Of a DNA stretch of 56,948 nt, positions 8,732-18,033 are shown piece by piece (position 1 is the first letter of the stretch; each line of letters begins with the position of its first letter). Both the position numbers and the translations under genes were made by a program. The DNA lies in assembly GCA_938002665.1 (NCBI GenBank), contig CALLAE010000114.1, positions 1 to 56,948 of the forward strand, given 5' to 3'. The notes beneath the pieces were generated by a model. It saw only the letters and a program-made list of their open reading frames with translations. It was not told the origin of the DNA and searched no databases. This stretch comes from an uncultured Saprospiraceae bacterium. GTDB taxonomy: Bacteria; Bacteroidota; Bacteroidia; Chitinophagales; Saprospiraceae.

Positions 8732-10660
8732 TTAGAGGTTTGCAAAAAATGCACTCAATGATGTGCCTTTCGGCAAATCCAATTTTTGTCGTAGCCTATA
8801 TCTTTTCGTCTCTGCACCTCTATAAGAGAGATTCAGTTCTTCTGCTATTTGTTTGGTCGAAAATTTCATATGTAAGAAATAACCCAGCTTCAGCTCTTCA
8901 TAACTCAGTTCTGGATACTGCTTCTTAATTTCTTCTACTATAGGATTTGACATCATAGTAGTCTGGTCTATCAGTTCCGCGCTTTTATGAGAATCTAATT
9001 GCTTCAGTAATTTCGGCAAAGCATGGATATTGTGATCTATTTGCAACTTATTTATAGTCTTTTTTATTTGCTCTAGTTGTTTCTTTTGAATCTCTATTAA
9101 CAAAGACTGCTGAGCTATTACTTTATCCTTTTTAATTAACTCTTTAGTGTTTTCAGAACTTGCACCAGAATCAGAACTAAGTAAGTCAGCGAGAGCATCC
9201 TTCCAAGCAGCAAAGGCTCTTTTGTAATCACTATAATTATTATGATCAGGCTTATACACTTTCTTAGCTTGCACACTAGACATTACTTTCCTGATAGATT
9301 TATAATGTCCGCAGCCATGACCTGCAGCTAGCGCTGCGCCTACAGCACCGGTCGTCTCCACCACTTCTAAGTCTATTCCTAACAAAGTAGCGATGGTGGT
9401 AGAAAATACTTTAGACTGGAACATGTTATCATTCCCAACTCTTAACGTCTTTATCTCTAAACCTATTTCTTGCAATAGATGTATACCATAAACGAAGGTA
9501 AATGCAACACTTTCTATAGCTGCTCTGTAGATATGTGCTCTTGTATGTCTATTGAACTCTAAGTTGAGAATATGACTTTCTAGATTTCGATTATTAAAAA
9601 TTCTTTCTGCCCCATTCCCATATGGAAAGATACAGACGCCTTCAGCACCTACAGGCACACCAGCGAGCATGCGCTCCATATCATCATAGCTGCGTCCAGA
9701 CAATGCTATCTGGCTTCTTAACCAACTATACTGGATACCAGCACCATTGATGCACAAAAGGACACCTATTCTATTTTTCTTGTCTTTGTGATTGACATGT
9801 GCGAAAGCATTTATTCTAGACTGCTTATCGTTGACTGCTTTATCCACAACTCCATAGACAACACCTGAAGTACCACACGTAGCTGCAATTTCTCCTGGTT
9901 CTAGTACATTAAGAGAAAGAGCATTATTTGGTTGGTCACCTGCACGATAGGAGACTTTGATACCAGCAGTCAGTCCTGTTTGCTCTGCAGCTACTTCATT
10001 GACCAGTCCCGAAACGCTGAAGGTTGGCTTTGGTTCTGGAATAAGGTCAGTACTGATACCATAGTAATCAAGTAGCTTGTGGGCTAAGCCATTTTCTTTG
10101 AAATTCCATAAGACACCTTCAGAAAGACCGGAGATAGTCGTGCTTATTTCACCAGTAAGTTTCATAGCTATGTAATCTCCAGGAAGTAAGATCTTATCTA
10201 TCTTCTCATAGACATCGGGCTCATTGTCTTTGACCCATTTTAATTTACTGGCTGTAAAATTACCTGGCGAGTTTTGATAATTATCTAAACAAAAATTCTG
10301 ACCCAGTGCATGGAATGCCTGATCTCCTATGGATACAGCGCGACTATCACACCAGATTATTGAAGGCCTCAAAACTTGTTGATCTTTATCTACGACTACT
10401 AGGCCATGCATCTGGTAGCTGATACCAACGGAAAGTATATCAGAGCTTTTAATTTTATTCTTTTCAATAATTTTTTTGGTGCCTAAACAAAGATAGCGCC
10501 ACCACAACTCAGGTTGCTGCTCGGCCCATCCTTTTTGTCTAGAGATCATATCCATTTCTATCTCAGGATACTGCACGATATCTATGACCTTTTTTGTATC
10601 AGCAGAGACTAGTGCCGTCTTGATAGAAGAACTTCCTATATCATATCCTAATAAATACAT
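8732..10660 (-). CDS. xylB: Xylulokinase fused to a C-terminal helix-turn-helix DNA-binding domain
   Basis: Residues 1 to about 495 are a complete FGGY-family xylulokinase. 'GYDIGSSSIKTALV' is the first phosphate motif, 'QMHGLV' at 83-88 is typical of xylulokinases, 'WCDSRA' lies at 103-108, and 'AGDQPNNALS' holds the catalytic Asp242. Normal xylulokinases end near residue 490. Here the frame continues without interruption through a predicted coiled coil (about 505-545) into a helix-turn-helix at about 572-635: 'YPELSYEELKLGYFLHMKFS' followed by 'TKQIAEELNLSYRGAETKRY' and RLRQKLDL. This resembles the LuxR-like terminal domain of many Bacteroidota regulators. The enzyme makes xylulose 5-phosphate; a second role as a xylose-responsive regulator of this locus is inferred. 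Confidence 0.93.
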   Translation of the reverse strand: MYLLGYDIGSSSIKTALVSADTKKVIDIVQYPEIEMDMISRQKGWAEQQPELWWRYLCLGTKKIIEKNKIKSSDILSVGISYQMHGLVVVDKDQQVLRPSIIWCDSRAVSIGDQAFHALGQNFCLDNYQNSPGNFTASKLKWVKDNEPDVYEKIDKILLPGDYIAMKLTGEISTTISGLSEGVLWNFKENGLAHKLLDYYGISTDLIPEPKPTFSVSGLVNEVAAEQTGLTAGIKVSYRAGDQPNNALSLNVLEPGEIAATCGTSGVVYGVVDKAVNDKQSRINAFAHVNHKDKKNRIGVLLCINGAGIQYSWLRSQIALSGRSYDDMERMLAGVPVGAEGVCIFPYGNGAERIFNNRNLESHILNLEFNRHTRAHIYRAAIESVAFTFVYGIHLLQEIGLEIKTLRVGNDNMFQSKVFSTTIATLLGIDLEVVETTGAVGAALAAGHGCGHYKSIRKVMSSVQAKKVYKPDHNNYSDYKRAFAAWKDALADLLSSDSGASSENTKELIKKDKVIAQQSLLIEIQKKQLEQIKKTINKLQIDHNIHALPKLLKQLDSHKSAELIDQTTMMSNPIVEEIKKQYPELSYEELKLGYFLHMKFSTKQIAEELNLSYRGAETKRYRLRQKLDLPKGTSLSAFFANL

Positions 10661-10696
10661 TTGTATGATTGTAATGAACGCTAGCTTATTAAAGAA

Positions 10697-12880
10697 TTAT
10701 TTCACCTTTATTCTGATAGTGCTCCAGTGAGGCGCACCCAGTTCTAATGACCTCTGAGTAGGTGCAGAAGAAGAGACCATCACCTCATACTCGCCCTTTT
10801 CTAGCTGAAGGTTACCATCAGAATCATAGACACTAAAGGCACTGCTTTCTAATCCAACGGTCACTTTCTGTTTCGAATTTGGACTCAAGCTTATACGCTT
10901 AAAAGCCTTCAGTGATGAGTTAGGGTCCAGTTCAGATCTGTTGACTTTTGAGACATAGACTTGCGCCACCTCATCAATCATTATATCCGAATTATTTGAT
11001 ATTTCAATGGAAAGCTTCAGCTCGTCATTTTTTCTAAAGGTTTCCTTTTCTGCACTTAGTTTACCATATGATATCTGTCCATAACTAAGACCAAATCCAA
11101 AAGGATAAAGTGGCTCCTTATCCATATAACGATAAGTTCGGCCTTGCATATTATAATCATCGAACGGTGGGAGATCTTCTATACTTTGCACAAAGGTTAC
11201 TGGCAACTTACCTGAAGGACTTTTCTTACCGAAGATCAGATCTCCTACCGCCTGACCACCTTGCTCACCAGGATACCAAGCATAGAGAATGGCATCAGCC
11301 ATCTCATGTACTTCTGGTATAGAAATAGCACTCCCCCCAGTAATGACTACGATAAGCTTTTTCGCTTTTCCTCTGAGTAATTTGAGATAGTCTAACTGAT
11401 GGGGTGGTAAGGTGATATACTCTCTGTCCCCATAACTTGGCGAAGCTATTGCCTCCCCTTCTTCTCCTTCTAATAATTGTGTGATACCCATACATGCAAT
11501 AGTAACATCTGCTACTTCAGCTTCTTCAGAAAACCAGTCCATAGGATTTACATTGGGTCTGTCGAGAAGGTTACCTTGAACATATCTTATGGCTGTATGA
11601 TCAGAGACATTACTAGCTATACCTTCTAACATTGTTCTCATATCATCACTTATCCCATAATAGTTAGCTAGCAGCGCTTGCGCATCAGCAGCAGTGGGTC
11701 CAGTCACAAATAGGTTCCTCAGTTCTGGATCTAGGGGAAGTAGCCCGTCCTCATTTTTCAAGAGTACGACAGATTTAACCGCAGACTCATAAGTTAAATC
11801 TAGATGCTCTGGAGATCTCACGACCTTAGTTGTGATAGTATCACTCATTACGTTTCCATCGTCAAAGAGGCCTAATCTAAACCGAGTAGGCAAAAGTTCT
11901 TTAAGATTTCGATCTACCTCATCTTCTGTTGTTAGTCCTGCTTTTATTGCAGCACCTATTTCAGGATAGGTGTTTCCACAATTGAGATTACAACCGTGCT
12001 TCAGAGCGAGTGCTGCTGCTTCCTTTCTATCTTTGGTCAATCCATGGCCTTCAAAGAAATCTTGTAAGGCCCAACAGTCAGAAACAAAATACCCTTTAAA
12101 ATTCCACTTATCGCGGAGCACATCTTGCATGAGGTAGGAATGAGCGCAGCAGGCTTCACCATTTGTTCTGTTATAGGCACCCATAACACCTTCTACTTTA
12201 GCTTCTGTTACTAATGCCTCAAAAGCAGGCAGATAAGTATTCCACAGATCATAATCAGAGACTACTGCATCAAAGTTATGTCTATCTTTTTCTGGACCAC
12301 TATGCACTGCAAAATGCTTTGCCATAGCTGCTACTTTGAGATACTTACCTGTACCCTGCAGACCTTGTACAAAAGCAACACCTATACGACTTATTAGATG
12401 GGGATCTTCGCCATAGGTTTCCTGTCCTCTTCCCCATCGAGGGTCTCTAAATAAATTTACATTAGGTGACCAATAGGTCAGCCCAGCATATCTATCCATA
12501 TAGCCTGTTTTCTTATTGGCATTAAATTTTGCTCTTCCTTCTAAGGCAATTGCAGCACCTATCCTCTGCATTAGGTCTACATCAAAAGTTGCTGCCATAC
12601 CTATAGCCTGAGGAAAGATAGTCGCCTTGCCGTTTCTTGCTATTCCATGCAAGCATTCGTTCCACCAGCTATAATGTGGTATATCCAATCTCGGAATGGC
12701 AGGTGATTCAAACATAAGCTGCGCTGCTTTCTCTTCTAAACTGAGTTTAGAGACCAAGTCATCGACTCTTTCAGATATGCTAAGATTAGAATTTAGATAT
12801 GCCGCTTTCTCGTTCTGGGCATAAGCTACCCTAGCTGTACTGAAAAGTACAACTAGACATAAAAGAGAAATAGTTTTCAT
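10697..12880 (-). CDS. GH3 beta-xylosidase/beta-glucosidase, exported
   Basis: This 727-residue glycoside hydrolase of family 3 has a signal peptide (cleavage near residue 21, VAYAQ). The (beta/alpha)8 domain includes 'YWSPNVNLFRDPRWGRGQET', KHF at 188-190 and the nucleophile Asp268 in 'GYFVSDCWAL'. The second alpha/beta domain spans about 370-590 and a fibronectin-III-like domain about 615-725. 'SWWNECLHGIAR' near 71-82 is typical of the xylosidase-like branch. It has no T9SS tail, so it is probably periplasmic. There it would cut xylo-oligosaccharides to xylose after SusCD import. It is 9 bases downstream of the GH10 gene. Confidence 0.92.
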   Translation of the reverse strand: MKTISLLCLVVLFSTARVAYAQNEKAAYLNSNLSISERVDDLVSKLSLEEKAAQLMFESPAIPRLDIPHYSWWNECLHGIARNGKATIFPQAIGMAATFDVDLMQRIGAAIALEGRAKFNANKKTGYMDRYAGLTYWSPNVNLFRDPRWGRGQETYGEDPHLISRIGVAFVQGLQGTGKYLKVAAMAKHFAVHSGPEKDRHNFDAVVSDYDLWNTYLPAFEALVTEAKVEGVMGAYNRTNGEACCAHSYLMQDVLRDKWNFKGYFVSDCWALQDFFEGHGLTKDRKEAAALALKHGCNLNCGNTYPEIGAAIKAGLTTEDEVDRNLKELLPTRFRLGLFDDGNVMSDTITTKVVRSPEHLDLTYESAVKSVVLLKNEDGLLPLDPELRNLFVTGPTAADAQALLANYYGISDDMRTMLEGIASNVSDHTAIRYVQGNLLDRPNVNPMDWFSEEAEVADVTIACMGITQLLEGEEGEAIASPSYGDREYITLPPHQLDYLKLLRGKAKKLIVVITGGSAISIPEVHEMADAILYAWYPGEQGGQAVGDLIFGKKSPSGKLPVTFVQSIEDLPPFDDYNMQGRTYRYMDKEPLYPFGFGLSYGQISYGKLSAEKETFRKNDELKLSIEISNNSDIMIDEVAQVYVSKVNRSELDPNSSLKAFKRISLSPNSKQKVTVGLESSAFSVYDSDGNLQLEKGEYEVMVSSSAPTQRSLELGAPHWSTIRIKVK

Positions 12881-12889
12881 ATGGATCTA

Positions 12890-15007
12890 TTATAAAATTA
12901 GGAGTCTCTTAGAAAGACTTCCATCAGTAGTTGTTATCTCTAAGTTATAGGTGCCAGCAGACAAATAAAGATTTTGAACTTCATCTGACAAAACATTAGT
13001 CCTGCTCAGAACTTGCTTTCCAGAAACATCGTAGATAGATATGTCTACTGTAGAATATTTATTTGGAAACTGCAATGTAACTTGACCTTGCGTTACAGGA
13101 TTGGGCGAAACGACAAAATCGGTAGAATCCAGCTCTTGGACAGAATCCACATCCCCCAATACTACATTTAATTCCTCATCAGCACCTAGCAACATTTCCA
13201 CTTCTGTAGTCATGCCGTCTTTACTGACGATAATCTTATGTTTCCCTTTGAATGGTCTAAAGCTTGCCCGCCCATCAGCACCAGAAATGTTTTCTTCTTC
13301 TGTCCACCAGTCGTTAAATACTTTCTGAATAAACATTTCCCCTGAGGGCTTCAGCGTCCAGTCTTCTTCAAACATTGGTGCATTGGCCTTCCAGTGATTG
13401 CCATCCCAAAAACCCCACATAATAAATGCATCCATACCTGGATGGCTAAAAGTTAAGGTTAAAAAGTCACGTAGATATTGAGCTTGTATGCCTTCATCTA
13501 CTGCAGCATTAATATCATATTCTGTAACTTTCATTCGCTTATTATAGCGCTGGTAGAAATCATCGAATATAGCTTCTACTTGAGGTATAGAATTAGGAAC
13601 AGATCCTATATGAGACTGAAACCCTATACCATCAAAAGGCACATCATCATCTTTCAGCTCATCTAAGAAAGATTTATATCTGGCAATCTGTGCCGCGGAG
13701 CCACTAGAAATAGCCATGTAGTCGTTAATGTATAGCTCCAGGTCTGGATCCATTTCTCTGACTTTCCTAAATATTTCACCATACAATTCCCTACCAGTAT
13801 CAAAATTAGGGTCTTTTCTAAACGCTTCTTCTAAAGTTCTGTTAGTGGTTATTTCATTTAACACATCCCAGTCTCTTACAACCTTACTTAATCTAGGTTG
13901 TGTAATCATCTCACTCAATCTAGCATCGATCCTTTGTCTCAGATAATCGAGATTGTCTAGATTGTCATTTATATCTTGAGGCAGGAAGTCACTACCAGGC
14001 CATAATAGATTGTGACCTCTCATAGTTACCCCACTATCATTTAAGTACTCGAATGCACTCACTGTTTGTTCTGGAGTACCCAGCCATTCTTCTTCCCAGC
14101 CTCGCCACTTCAGTGCATTTTCATTGACACATTCATTAAATCCATGACCTTCACCATCCAGATTAAAAATCTTCTGCACATAAGTCTGATCAAAGCAATT
14201 ATTACCTGGGAATCTACATGTTACTAGGGCAGAGCCAAAACCAAATTCATGCTGCTGCATCTCTATACTTACCATAGCCCCTTCCACTGGATTTCCATTT
14301 TTATCAGAAACATTGACAGTAAGATCTGCTTTTCTGAGTCTCTCTATTCTGCTTTCAGCTAAGGCTCTCCAGGGCGCATCTTCCTCTATACCTTCATAAT
14401 TAAATGGAGAGAAACTAGTAGGCAAATCTTCTACACCATATGCGTCCTTATAATTTATAGCTGTAAATCCAGCGATGGTAATATCTTGTGCAGTGGTTGC
14501 AAGATGAAAACCTGCCTTCAATCTTCTAGTGGCAAAACTCTGAGTAGCCTTAAAGGCGACAAAGTACTGGTTCCAATCTGGGGTGAAGTTTAAAGAAAAA
14601 TAGAACTGCTTATCAAAGCTGTTAGCATCTTCTGCAAATACAAAAACTTGAGAACCAGATGAATTTTCTTTTGCCCAAAAAGTCACAAGTATCAAGTCTC
14701 CTTCACTGATAGGTGAAGTGGTTTCTTGTCCCATACCCACATCCCAAGCATTATTTCCTGCTGCTGTTACTACTATCCTTTTACTCAGCGTAAAATCCAT
14801 ATTCACTTCTGAATTATCTCTAAAAGAAGCATTACCATACTGGAATCCTCGCGATGCAAGACCAGCCTCTGTATCAGAAAATATAAATGTACCGCCTTGT
14901 ATATTATGATTCATCGAGAGGTTATCCAAAATACTCTGGTGGTAGGCATCCTGAGAAAAGCATGTAAAGCTTAAGAAGAAACAAAACAGTAGAGAGCTAT
15001 AATTCAT
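12890..15007 (-). CDS. GH10 endo-1,4-beta-xylanase with T9SS sorting domain
   Basis: This 705-residue exported xylanase has a signal peptide (1-19). A carbohydrate-binding-like beta-sandwich spans about 30-185 ('VTFWAKENSSGSQVFVFAED'), followed by an Ig-like linker (226-262). The GH10 barrel covers about 265-610, with 'MRGHNLLWPG', acid/base Glu385 in 'WDVLNE', nucleophile Glu496 in 'KVTEYD' and 'WGFWDGNHW'. The end (about 630-705) is a T9SS type A sorting domain: 'VVSPNPVTQGQVTLQF', 'SIYDVSGK' and 'SKRLLIL'. It should be displayed on the cell surface or released, cutting xylan backbone. An intrinsic terminator lies just upstream in transcription, so its expression may be lower than that of the binding proteins. 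Confidence 0.95.
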   Translation of the reverse strand: MNYSSLLFCFFLSFTCFSQDAYHQSILDNLSMNHNIQGGTFIFSDTEAGLASRGFQYGNASFRDNSEVNMDFTLSKRIVVTAAGNNAWDVGMGQETTSPISEGDLILVTFWAKENSSGSQVFVFAEDANSFDKQFYFSLNFTPDWNQYFVAFKATQSFATRRLKAGFHLATTAQDITIAGFTAINYKDAYGVEDLPTSFSPFNYEGIEEDAPWRALAESRIERLRKADLTVNVSDKNGNPVEGAMVSIEMQQHEFGFGSALVTCRFPGNNCFDQTYVQKIFNLDGEGHGFNECVNENALKWRGWEEEWLGTPEQTVSAFEYLNDSGVTMRGHNLLWPGSDFLPQDINDNLDNLDYLRQRIDARLSEMITQPRLSKVVRDWDVLNEITTNRTLEEAFRKDPNFDTGRELYGEIFRKVREMDPDLELYINDYMAISSGSAAQIARYKSFLDELKDDDVPFDGIGFQSHIGSVPNSIPQVEAIFDDFYQRYNKRMKVTEYDINAAVDEGIQAQYLRDFLTLTFSHPGMDAFIMWGFWDGNHWKANAPMFEEDWTLKPSGEMFIQKVFNDWWTEEENISGADGRASFRPFKGKHKIIVSKDGMTTEVEMLLGADEELNVVLGDVDSVQELDSTDFVVSPNPVTQGQVTLQFPNKYSTVDISIYDVSGKQVLSRTNVLSDEVQNLYLSAGTYNLEITTTDGSLSKRLLIL

Positions 15008-15020
15008 AGTACGTTTTTAA

Positions 15021-15051
15021 TAAAAAGTGGCTGAAGATAACCTTCAGCCAC
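15021..15051 (-). terminator. Intrinsic terminator inside the xylan operon
   Basis: On the minus strand GTGGCTGAAG-GTTAT-CTTCAGCCAC forms a perfect 10-bp stem with a 5-base loop (15027-15051), followed directly by TTTTTA. It lies between the end of the five-module protein gene (15063) and the start of the xylanase gene (15007), where no other strong promoter is visible. Partial termination would set the ratio of binding/transport proteins to enzymes. Confidence 0.8.
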
Positions 15052-15062
15052 CAAAGATATTT

Positions 15063-18017
15063 TTATTCAATAATCAACTTACTGTAAAACGCAGGCTGAC
15101 CATCCAGAGTTACGTGAATGATATACAGACCTGGAAACAGACCAGCAACATCTACTTCTTGATTAACCTTGCCTTTCTGTTGTATTCCCAACTCTTGCTC
15201 CTTCACTACCTTTCCAGTTGCATCCACTATACTAGCTCTTATCTGACCTGTCTTATTTGTTTGCATATCAAGGTAGAGTACATTTAATGCTGGATTAGGA
15301 AATATACGTGCAGACTGAACATTATCATGATCTACTACACTTACAGAAAGTGGCTCACCAAAAGTTAACCAATCTATATGTAACTCCCCGTCAAACATTC
15401 CGATACCTGGATCTATATAAAACTGAACCAAGTCTATCCTCTCTGCATCTACTGGACAAGGCCCCGCATCACATGCTGTCCCTCCAAATCCACCATCAGT
15501 ATATTGACCAGCATAGTTATACTCATAAATCTCAAATTCCGTTGTGAGTGGCTGAGTAAGCCCAGCCTGAGAAGTTAAGAAGCCTGCACCATCTTGCAAG
15601 TCTACTCTCAAAGGCAAGCCATCTACAGTGGACCTTGCTCTTACATATACTTTATCATTATTATTCAGAGCATTTACTAGAACTTTTTCTGCACCCTCGT
15701 GCAACTCATATAGTACAGGACTGAAAGCACCACTTGTTCCGTCACCTATAATTTTCAACTGACCTTCTTCAGCAAGCACTGCTAGACCATCATTATCCGA
15801 AACGAAGTCAAGAGAGTTATCATCCATAGCATCTTTGTAATCATCTATACCTACTGGACCCATGTTATCTATCTCTTCTAGAGGCTCTATAGTAGATATC
15901 CAGTCTATAGTCATCGTACCTGCATAACCACCATTATCTGGATCAATGTAGAACAAGAGTTCTTTGATAACACTTCCGTCTACTGGACAAGGACCCATAT
16001 CACAGGCTGTACCACCATAGCCTCCATCAGTATAGGTTCCTGTGTAATCAAACTCTAACACTGAGTACTCTTCTCCCACAATAGCAGAGGTAGAAGGTTC
16101 TGTAGTTGCAAATCCTTCTTCATCCACGAGGTCTATTCTGAGAGGAGTTCCAGCTACTGTAGATTTAGCCTTAACATATAATTTATTATTGAATGCTATA
16201 TTCACAATTTCTGAATCGCCATTTTCGGTATTATGCAAAGCATAATTAAAAGCAGAATAAGGTCCTGCACTACCATCTCCCGTTAGCACAACTTCTGTCC
16301 CAGCCTCTTCTACTGTAAATCCTCCTGCATCAGACCACTGATCTCTATTGCTATTATCAAAGTGGTCTACATACTGTCTTACATCTTCTCCTAGAGGAGC
16401 TCCAAAAGAAACGTAATCTATTTCCAGACAACCTTCAAAACCTCCATCAGCTGGATTAGGATAAAACAAGACAGTAGAAATCGCCGTAGGGTCTACAGCA
16501 CAGGGTGCTGTCGTAGCATCACAAGGTGTGCCACCGTAACCACCATCCAAGTAGTTTCCAGAAAAATCTAGCTCTATATCTGCATAGTCTGATTCTAATA
16601 ATCTCGTAAAAGAAGGTATAGTTGTTACATAACCTGCAGTGTCCACAAGATCTATTCGCAGCAAAGTATTAGCTACATCTGCTTTCGCTCTTATAAATAC
16701 TTTATTGTTAGCACTTACATCCACAAAGCCACCAGCACCTGTATCCATATCATGTACAGAATAGGCTACAGCAGCAAAAGGTGCATCTACTCCTGTCCCT
16801 GTAATCTTAAAAGTAGAAGCACCCACAGAAAGACCAAATGCACCAGAAGTACTGACATAACTATCATCTCCACTGAAGTGATCGCCATATGCTAACACTT
16901 CATTAGAACCGCCATCACCTTCTAGTGGAGTACCTATAGAGATGTAGTCTATTTCTACATCTCCTACAAAAGCCCCCGAACCGGGGTTGACAAATAATAT
17001 TAAATTAGCAATACGTGCTGCATCTACTGGACAAGGCGCTTGGTCAGAAGAGCATCCTGTACCTCCAAAACCTAAGTCAGAATATCCTCCCGCATAGTTA
17101 TACTCATAGGTTACCCACTCATCAGTGATCGCTTTGGTCACACTGGCAGCAGTCGTCGCCATATCATTGATATCCTGAAGGTCCACACGGATAGTCGTTC
17201 CTGGCGTATTAGTTTTCATTCTGATAAAGACTTTGTCTTGACCATCTGAAACCGGAACGTCTATGGTATCTAGTGTAGTAGGATTAAAAAACAACATATT
17301 GACAGGCGTCCACATCTCTCCTGTTCCATCTCCTGATATTAGCCAGTTAGAATTAGAAATACTATTAACAAGACCGGTGGTAGAAGACATAATGAAACCA
17401 AGTGGATTATCATTATCAAAGTGATCTTGCCATACATCTGATACTGGACCGACAGTCGGAGCAGAACCTACTGAAACAAAATCCAACACAACTGAACCAC
17501 CAAAAGAACCTTGACCAGGATTGATAAAGAATAATAATTGGGTAATATTAGTCGGGTCTACTGGACAAGGTGCAGTCGCCGCATCACACGGTGTTCCTCC
17601 AAAACCACCATCACTCAGGACTCCAGTAAAATCAAACTCGAATACTGTGTAATCGCTCACCAAAGTTTTGGTGACACTACCTATAGTAGAAGCAAAACCA
17701 TCACCATCTTGTACATCTAGTCTTAGTTGAGTACCTAGATTACTTGCTTTAGCTCTGACATAGACTTTATTGTTTTCGGAAATGTCTATGCTCACAGCAT
17801 TTCCTTCGTCATCACTTGGTGATAAAGTAAAAGGGTCCCACGGACCAGAAGTACCATCTCCAGTAATTGTCCACTCACCATTCTCTTCTACACTACTATA
17901 ACCGGAAGGCGTTGTTGCATTCGTTTCTACCCCATCATCAAATTCATCTAGATAAACTTGCCCAATCAGGGGAGCTGTCAAGATAGAAAATACAAAAAGT
18001 GTAAAAATTCGTTTCAT
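15063..18017 (-). CDS. Five-module surface protein (putative xylan-binding) with T9SS sorting domain
   Basis: After a signal peptide (1-20), this 984-residue protein has five tandem modules of about 165-170 residues (21-185, 197-365, 377-543, 549-713, 726-890). Each has an acidic 'DHFDN/DEFDD' start, a 'GDGT/TGTG' turn, 'KVYVRAK..LRxDLxD', 'YxDGGYGGTxC' and 'APCPVD', then 'LLFYxxPxxGxFxGxxxIDxxSxG'. Every module has two close cysteines (144/151, 322/329, 499/506, 672/677, 849/854), probably a disulfide. Residues 895-984 are a T9SS type A sorting domain. No catalytic motif is seen. The repeated beta-sandwich pattern and location next to the xylanase suggest a multivalent xylan-binding protein. 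The module family is not one I can name. Confidence 0.8.
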   Translation of the reverse strand: MKRIFTLFVFSILTAPLIGQVYLDEFDDGVETNATTPSGYSSVEENGEWTITGDGTSGPWDPFTLSPSDDEGNAVSIDISENNKVYVRAKASNLGTQLRLDVQDGDGFASTIGSVTKTLVSDYTVFEFDFTGVLSDGGFGGTPCDAATAPCPVDPTNITQLLFFINPGQGSFGGSVVLDFVSVGSAPTVGPVSDVWQDHFDNDNPLGFIMSSTTGLVNSISNSNWLISGDGTGEMWTPVNMLFFNPTTLDTIDVPVSDGQDKVFIRMKTNTPGTTIRVDLQDINDMATTAASVTKAITDEWVTYEYNYAGGYSDLGFGGTGCSSDQAPCPVDAARIANLILFVNPGSGAFVGDVEIDYISIGTPLEGDGGSNEVLAYGDHFSGDDSYVSTSGAFGLSVGASTFKITGTGVDAPFAAVAYSVHDMDTGAGGFVDVSANNKVFIRAKADVANTLLRIDLVDTAGYVTTIPSFTRLLESDYADIELDFSGNYLDGGYGGTPCDATTAPCAVDPTAISTVLFYPNPADGGFEGCLEIDYVSFGAPLGEDVRQYVDHFDNSNRDQWSDAGGFTVEEAGTEVVLTGDGSAGPYSAFNYALHNTENGDSEIVNIAFNNKLYVKAKSTVAGTPLRIDLVDEEGFATTEPSTSAIVGEEYSVLEFDYTGTYTDGGYGGTACDMGPCPVDGSVIKELLFYIDPDNGGYAGTMTIDWISTIEPLEEIDNMGPVGIDDYKDAMDDNSLDFVSDNDGLAVLAEEGQLKIIGDGTSGAFSPVLYELHEGAEKVLVNALNNNDKVYVRARSTVDGLPLRVDLQDGAGFLTSQAGLTQPLTTEFEIYEYNYAGQYTDGGFGGTACDAGPCPVDAERIDLVQFYIDPGIGMFDGELHIDWLTFGEPLSVSVVDHDNVQSARIFPNPALNVLYLDMQTNKTGQIRASIVDATGKVVKEQELGIQQKGKVNQEVDVAGLFPGLYIIHVTLDGQPAFYSKLIIE

Positions 18018-18033
18018 AGTAAGGATTTATTGA

